From Tetracentron sinense (taxonomy: Eukaryota > Streptophyta > Magnoliopsida > Trochodendrales > Trochodendraceae), in contig CM026564.1 in the NCBI GenBank assembly GCA_015143295.1, positions 9,908,416 through 9,972,415 of the forward strand: a stretch of 64,000 nt of DNA, in the 5' to 3' direction. The translations under genes and the position numbers were made by a program. Below, piece after piece: positions 59,029 to 64,000 of the stretch (positions within the stretch are counted from its first letter, which is position 1; each line of letters starts with the position of its first letter). Below the pieces are notes generated by a model. The model ran no database searches and had not been told where the DNA came from. It worked only from the letters and a program-made list of their open reading frames with translations.

Positions 59029-60270
59029 CTACTTAAAGTAAGGTTTATCTTCCATCGATTTCATAATCATCGCCGAATTGACCGTAAAGTTAATTTGATC
59101 AGTCCGGGCTTGGAAATGACGCTTTTTCATTGTCTGATTGCCCTGCTCCCTAGGGTCCAGATATCTGGATTGCTCTTGAGTAGACTGATAAGGACGCCTC
59201 TCCCGCTGTTGATTCGCTTGAACAGGACGCTTGTCCATCCTACTCTGTTGCTGATTGTGATTTTGATATAATTCACGTGGGCGCTGATCCGGTTGATCCT
59301 GTTGTTGAACATATACCACTCTCTTTCGTGGTATTCTCCGGGATGGTTCCTCGTTGCTGGAAGACTCATATTTCGGTCTTTTGCCTTTCTCTGAAGATGA
59401 CGCCCTGCTTGCTCTTCGTACAAAATCTACTCCTTTACCCCTTGGCCATGATATGACAGTAGTGCCATCTTCATATCTCCCATACTTGGTAGCACGAACC
59501 ATCAGCTCCTCCAACTTGGTGGGGTAGTCCAGGGCTAGAGATTTGTACAGCTCCGAGTGCTTTGGCAAAGCATTCTTGAAAACAGCTATGCAGCTATCAT
59601 CTGTAATCTCGTCGATACAGGAAGATTCATCGGTGAATCGCTGAATGAATTCCCTCAAGGGTTCTGTTGGTTCCAATCTTAAAGAAAAAGAGAATCCGCA
59701 CCTATTTTTTTTCTTTTTATTCACAATATATTGGTCAATAAAAATTGACCTGAGCTCTTTCATATTCTTAATTGAGCCAGGGGGCAAGTTACGGAACCAT
59801 CTTGCTGTTGCTCCAGTTAGGCTGCTTGGAAAGGCCTTGCATAGAAGATTATCATCAGGATTGCGAACTGCCATCGCATTTTTGAAGTCAGTCAGGTGAT
59901 CAATGGGGTCCTTCCTTCCATCAAACATGACGAAATTCAGCACAGTGAACCTCGAAGGAGTATATGACTCGATGATTTCTATGGAGAAGGGAGAGGTGTC
60001 CACATCGTCCTTGAATCTCTGAGCATACAAGTCAATAGTGACCCCACTTGCCGAGCTCTTCACACGGGCATTGATAAGGGCCTCCATGTCCTTGATTGTC
60101 AGTCCCATCCTCTGGTCACCACCTTGCACTGGAGCACTTGACTTCTGATTATCATGGACCCGTGGCTCCTCACGGAGGCGATAGGCATTTCCTGAATCAC
60201 CATGAACCCAGGGTTCTCGTAGTTCAGCTCTGGCATAAGGATCTCGCTCATCATCAAGAACATACTCCAT
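59029..60270 (-). CDS. Tat element gag (capsid) protein
   Basis: A 413-codon open frame. After a polar N-terminus it reads SPFSIEIIESYTPSRF, then FDGRKDPIDHLTDFKNAM and SLTGATARWFRNLPPGSI, LREFIQRFTDESSCIDEI, the Retrotrans_gag pattern (about residues 120-260). The tail is Gln/Arg-rich and nucleic-acid-binding in character (VQQQDQPDQRPREL). It ends at a TAG (59029-59031) before the zinc knuckle, which continues in the same frame, so the protein is truncated by a nonsense change. Assembles the virus-like particle in active relatives. Confidence 0.85.
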   Translation of the reverse strand: MEYVLDDERDPYARAELREPWVHGDSGNAYRLREEPRVHDNQKSSAPVQGGDQRMGLTIKDMEALINARVKSSASGVTIDLYAQRFKDDVDTSPFSIEIIESYTPSRFTVLNFVMFDGRKDPIDHLTDFKNAMAVRNPDDNLLCKAFPSSLTGATARWFRNLPPGSIKNMKELRSIFIDQYIVNKKKKNRCGFSFSLRLEPTEPLREFIQRFTDESSCIDEITDDSCIAVFKNALPKHSELYKSLALDYPTKLEELMVRATKYGRYEDGTTVISWPRGKGVDFVRRASRASSSEKGKRPKYESSSNEEPSRRIPRKRVVYVQQQDQPDQRPRELYQNHNQQQSRMDKRPVQANQQRERRPYQSTQEQSRYLDPREQGNQTMKKRHFQARTDQINFTVNSAMIMKSMEDKPYFK

Positions 60271-60850
60271 GTCTCACGATTCAGGATGGGCGTGGTCATG
60301 ATGTCCACTACGAGTACACTGCATAGAAGGAGAATGAGGACGAACAGTTCCTACAGGAGAAGGAATCAGCACAAACCTGGTGTCACGGTTCTCTAGCAGC
60401 GGTGGAGAAGATGGTCGAGCTGCTGCTGCCTTTTACGGAGAAGAGGGAAAGAGTTGCCATCTCATTGAGGGCCTCTGAGATGGTTCCACATCTGTCTCCA
60501 GCCTGCCATGCTCCAAAGCATCAAATCTCTCTTACAGCAACTGTTGTTGGCTGGCGATACGATCTAGAGTGGCCTATTACTGCTGCAACAATAGCAAGAT
60601 TGGGTTTGAGAGATTCATCACTTTGTCAGACGACTCAGAAGGTGCAAAGGGAGATGTTGAAAATGGCGTAGAAGAGATGCTCTGAAGAATATAGCCCTCG
60701 ACTGGGGATGCGAGAGTTCGATCAGTCATGGTGATCACTGGATGAAAAGGAATGGTCTGAGGGGTTTGATTCTCTACCATAGACAAAGGAGTCTAATCAG
60801 TCATGACGACTTAGAGGGTTAAGATGAGCAAAGGGAGGTTCGTTTAAACT
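60271..60850 (-). other. Tat element leader
   Basis: Between the PBS and the longest gag frame. The minus strand has short open frames that may be the N-terminus of gag disrupted by stops. Nothing else assignable. Confidence 0.45.
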
Positions 60851-60868
60851 TTCCCATAGACGGTGCCA
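60851..60868 (-). other. Primer-binding site of the Tat element
   Basis: The minus strand reads TGGCACCGTCTATGGGAA, close to the TGGCGCCGTCTGTGGGAA-type site of Tat elements. It lies 5 bases from the LTR end, which fixes the leftward orientation. Confidence 0.8.
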
Positions 60869-60873
60869 ATTTT

Positions 60874-61659
60874 TGTGCGGAAAGTTTTCCGAAAGGACAC
60901 GCATCAGCGGCTGGTTTACTGGAAGAAGGTTGAAGGTGGAGGGCTTGCAGCTTGACCTGCACTCCCATTCTAAAGTAAGTAGGTGTAGAAGATGATGAAC
61001 AGTAAGAACACAGAAATAGTAAGAGTGGGTAATGTGAAATTTTGTGATGATCATACACTGAGTCTCTGGGGGTATTTATAGGTTTAGCTTTGGATGCCCA
61101 TAGATGGTCATGGATGACCATGCCACTAACTTTACACTCATTACCAAATATGTCAGACAGATCTTGAGTCTTACGTGTCACACGTGTGAGCCTGCTATTT
61201 CTAAGGTCGGTTTCGGGTCGAAAACCTGGCTGAGATGACTAGCATTAAATGCTAAGATAGTGCTTTTCCCCTAACAACAGAGTAGAATGATTGCCTCCTG
61301 ATTATTTTATCCTGCAAGTCGGTCTCGTTGTTGATTCAAGCTCGGGTCCGTTGTATATGTAAACATAATAGTATAATCGTCGTCAAAGAGGTCGGACCTA
61401 TTTATCCCGTAGACAACGAATACGTTGTGCATTAGACAACGAGTACGTTGTCGAGAATACAACGGGAACGTTGTACGCAAGACAACGGGTACGTTATGAA
61501 AGACACAACGGGTACGTTGTGATATGCACAACAGGTACATTGTGATATACACAACGGGTTTGTCCTCTGCTGGCCACATGTCACTTGTCCGTGAGCATAA
61601 CAACGAAAACTAGCTCGTTCTCCAACACCTAATCTTTTTTATGAATTTTTCCCATTACA
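60874..61659 (-). repeat. 5' LTR of the Tat element
   Basis: Begins (minus) TGTAATGGGAAAAATTC and ends CCGCACA. TATA box CTATAAATACCC is near 61071-61082. It carries the same palindrome array as the 3' LTR (61413-61566). The two LTRs differ at many positions, so the insertion is old. Confidence 0.9.
61413..61566. repeat. Array of seven ACAACGNNTACGTTGT palindromes, 5' LTR
   Basis: Unit starts: 61413, 61436, 61459, 61482, 61505, 61528, 61551, each exactly 23 bp apart. Full form ACAACGGGTACGTTGT; the fourth, sixth and seventh units have changes. Confidence 0.93.
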
Positions 61660-62429
61660 CTAGCTTAGATGGCTAAGGTGCCCCTCTCATGTGGGTGACT
61701 TGGGATGAAGTCCCAAGAAGGGAGAACATCCCTCCATGATCAACAAGACAAGAATGAGCCCACTTATCATTACTAACCCTAAATAAATGATGCCGTGCTC
61801 CAAAACAAATAGAACCATGTTAGCCTTACTCTCAAGCATTCCTACCAATACATGTCCTTGCAATAAGGGTTGATTTTTGGCTAAGAGTAGGGGTAGCACG
61901 CCTTAAAATAATAATTGTAATAACATCACATAGGCAAATAAGAAACACCAAAATCACCACAAATCATATCAGTAATACAAAGTTGAAAACATCAAGCCCC
62001 CCCACATTGTGTTCTTTGATGATTAAAGGTTCCCGAAATGCCCTCCATTTCCAAAAGAAATTACAACCAACAAACCAAACCCCTTCCAGTCAAGGCAGCA
62101 AACCCACCACCCTTCATCACTTGAATTGAACATCCCTCCAACCAATAGCTTTACTCCATGTGTGTCATGTGGACTCCACTCATCTTCCCATTAACTCTCT
62201 CTTTCTCTCCTATCCTTTGCCCTTCCTCCCAAGATTAATCCCCTCAACCCATCATTAATCTTCAAAACTTTATTCTTATCAGTTAGAGATGCCACGTAAA
62301 TTTCTTGGGTTCACATGTGGGAACCACCATAATGAGAGAAACACCTCTCCAACGAAAACCCTTCGTCTCCCCCAAGAACACGTCTTTGAAACCCCTCCCC
62401 GTTTATTTATTTTTGAGTAGTGATTAGCA
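61660..62429. other. Right flank of the Tat element; SINE-like head, no gene
   Basis: TAGCTTAGATGGCTAAGGTG directly after the insertion site resembles a tRNA-like box A, and GGGATGAAGTCCC 50 bp on could be part of the same unit. The remaining sequence to 62429 holds no coding sequence I can support. Confidence 0.35.
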
Positions 62430-62577
62430 TACCTGGGAAATGGATTTTACAATCCAAGGCTGGACCTCATTGGTCCATGCCCCCCTCTTAAATACCAACC
62501 ACAGTTGGTTGGTATTTAAGAGGGGGGCATGGACGAATGAGGTCCAGCCTTGGATTGTAAAATCCATTTCCTAGGTA
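62430..62577. repeat. Near-perfect foldback, arms 72 bp, loop CAGT
   Basis: Left arm 62430-62501 and right arm 62506-62577 pair at 70 of 72 positions; the two mismatches are near 62471/62536 and 62435/62572. The ends read TACCTGGGAAATGG and CCATTTCCTAGGTA. A TA on each side could be a Stowaway/mariner target duplication, but the terminal sequence is not a known Stowaway end. 62578-62809 holds nothing further. Confidence 0.9.
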
Positions 62578-62809
62578 CGTTAACTATTTCCCTTTATTTT
62601 TTCCTTTCCTTTCCTTCACTCTCCATCTCTCCCTATTTCATTCCTTATCTGTTTAGCACTCTTTCCGCAATGGACAACTTCAGGCAATCAAGCATGTGGT
62701 TGTGAGGCAAAAATGATGCTGGTTCTGATTTTCTGTCATTACGTGAGGTAACACTGGTTGTAGTTCCACTAGTTCTTCAACTAAGATAGCAGCCTCCAAT
62801 GATCGAGAG

Positions 62810-63326
62810 TAGGGGTGTCAATGAGCCGAACCAGCTCGGCTTGACTCGAAAAAAAACGAGCTTGAGCTTTTACTTTGGGCTCGTTGAGCCGAGCCGAGCC
62901 TTAAAAGTGAGCTCAAAAAATAAACGAGCCGAGCCTGAACAATAGGTGGCTCAGCTCGGCTCGGCTCGATTAATTTATAATAATACCCCTTAAAAATTAA
63001 ATTTATATTATATATTTACTATACCTTTTTTTGGTAAAATTTATATAGTATACATTAACACAATTATTTTTGTTTAAGTTTTAACTCAGGCTTTCACGTG
63101 AGTCACATGACATCCCAAAGAAAAAAATGTCATTTTAATTTTTTTTAATTGAATTTAGTGCTTATCAATGTATTTAAAATAAAAAAAATTATCGAGTCGA
63201 GCCAAGCTTGAGCTCAATGATCTGTGGACGAGCCGAGCCGAGCCGAGCTCGAGCCTCTGTAAAATTCCAACGATCCGAGCTCGAGCAGTGCCCAGCTTGG
63301 CTTAGCTTGGCTCGTTGACAACCCTA
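62810..63326. mobile_element. Non-autonomous hAT element, family B-like, copy 2
   Basis: Starts TAGGGGTGTCAATGAGCC and ends GGCTCGTTGACAACCCTA, flanked by ATCGAGAG (62802-62809) and ATCAAGAG (63327-63334), one mismatch in 8. Both ends are dense in GAGCCGAG/CTCGGCTC repeats; the core is AT-rich. Confidence 0.88.
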
Positions 63327-63506
63327 ATCAAGAGCAATTAGGTGTGTTAGCTTAGAAAATTATCACAAGACATTATTCATGTAAATTATCATAGAAAATT
63401 TTATGGTAATCTGACTATGATCCATTAGATAAGGACATAGTGTTTTGTACTCTTTGATGATTAGTTTTCTTTCTCTAACTTTATGTGTTATTTTATGATT
63501 TCCTAG

Positions 63507-63632
63507 TTTTTGATGGATGCACATCTTCTTTCACACCCATTTATTACTAAATATGAGCAGGCAGATGTAGACTTAATAGCATTTGTCCAAAGCGTTTTTT
63601 ATCCAACACAGGGGATGAAATATTTAGCATAT
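63507..63632 (+). CDS. MKK3-like MAP kinase kinase, one C-lobe exon
   Basis: Between a TTTCCTAG acceptor (63506) and a GTGAGT donor (63633) lies an exon coding for LSHPFITKYEQADVDLIAFV then QSVFYPTQGMKYLAY. This matches the end of the kinase domain of plant MKK3-type MAP kinase kinases (HPFITKY, then VDL..FV, S.F.PTQ). In family members VF and MK.LA are usually followed by Asp; here both positions are Tyr (FYP, LAY) and the usual Arg of PTQR is Gly. No other kinase exon is visible to the left, and the next would lie beyond 64000. It may be a single captured or duplicated exon or the edge of a diverged gene. Recognised from memory. Confidence 0.6.
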
Positions 63633-64000
63633 GTGAGTCCTTTTCCTTTTCAAATTTTATTCTCTGATCGAAATGTAATAACATCTTTTGATAAGAAGCT
63701 AAAGTGAATTCATAAATGAAGAAAAGTAAAGGCAATCAAATAAGATGTATATAATCGGGTGTAGTGTATGTGGATATTGTTGTTGTTGGATATGGATATG
63801 AACTGTCAGACACAGGTACTTTTGGATGCCCAATCTGCGAAATTTAAAAATTAGAAGTATAATAGTAGTCAGAATTAGAAAACACAACCGATAAAAGTGG
63901 GCAAAAAGTAAAAGTGTGCAAAACATTTATTTGGTATTAGCAAAAACTAAAATTATCATATCTTTATTACATAACTTTTAAGATGGATGTTGATTTGCTT
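63633..64000. other. Sequence after the MKK3-like exon
   Basis: Starts with the GTGAGT donor. The rest is AT-rich without recognisable exons. Confidence 0.45.

Larger units (their letters stand above)
48743..61659 (-). mobile_element. Tat-clade Ty3/gypsy retrotransposon with antisense gene, 12.9 kb
   Basis: It has LTRs of about 790 bp at both ends and perfect CTAGC target duplications (48738-48742 and 61660-61664). Reading leftward: 5' LTR, PBS, gag, protease, reverse transcriptase, RNase H, a second RNase H (VLYVDGSSNSNSSGLGVVL), integrase, then a plus-strand gene, the polypurine tract and the 3' LTR. A second RNase H and an antisense ORF before the 3' LTR mark the Tat group (Grande, Retand, Ogre relatives). 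All genes are broken, and a copia LTR is inserted at 54737-56242. It needed a partner to move even before full decay. Confidence 0.92.

Noticed and set aside
61413..61566. CRISPR-like regular spacing of palindromic repeats
   Set aside because: Regular, but a plant LTR; the 7-bp spacers are too short and no cas genes exist. Treated as an LTR regulatory array.

Overview
This is a flowering-plant nuclear window with few genes and many transposable elements. I see four host loci: exons with GT...AG introns of 1 to 6 kb, plant-only protein families (a short FAR1-related protein, an At3g25440-type CRM protein, an MKK3-like kinase exon, a MEE60-like exon) and plant retrotransposon clades (Tat/Ogre Ty3, Athila-like Ty3, Ty1/copia, RTE-type LINE). 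I cannot name the species. No tRNA gene, rRNA gene or CRISPR array was seen.

Layout. 1-318: internal exon of a MEE60-like gene on the minus strand, running off the left edge. 627-2028: a Mutator-type foldback MITE and a hAT element. 2983-18319: a retrotransposon block with three solo LTRs (2983-5339, 9988-12374, 16434-18319), a copia LTR (5641-6929) cut by an Athila-like Ty3 element (6930-15550), and one solo LTR nested inside that element. 19474-26850: SINE, hAT elements, an LTR relic and a decayed RTE reverse transcriptase. 27174-33725 (+): a two-exon FAR1-related gene; its 5.8 kb intron holds a copia relic with a hAT in its primer-binding site and a second hAT inside the first. 35575-46862 (-): a four-exon CRM-domain gene whose organelle-targeting exon lies 4.6 kb upstream of the next exon. 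The FAR1 and CRM genes are convergent, with 1.85 kb between their stop codons. 47374-48393: two small hAT elements. 48743-61659 (-): a complete-ended 12.9 kb Tat-clade element with TSD CTAGC, gag-pro-RT-RH-aRH-INT relics, an antisense spliced gene with its own TATA box, and a nested copia solo LTR. 62430-62577: a near-perfect foldback. 62810-63326: a hAT element. 63507-63632 (+): an MKK3-like kinase exon near the right edge.

Most boundaries rest on target-site duplications found by eye: 5 bp for four solo LTRs and the Tat element, 8 bp for nine hAT-like elements (three with one mismatch), 10 bp for the Mutator MITE. The most unusual pattern is that several unrelated LTR families each carry a cluster of their own short palindrome, usually upstream of the TATA box. 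In the Tat LTRs this is seven 16-bp palindromes, spaced exactly 23 bp apart throughout the 5' LTR.

The host genes do not form a pathway together. The transposons matter to them mainly as intron filler and as possible sources of siRNA or promoter activity.
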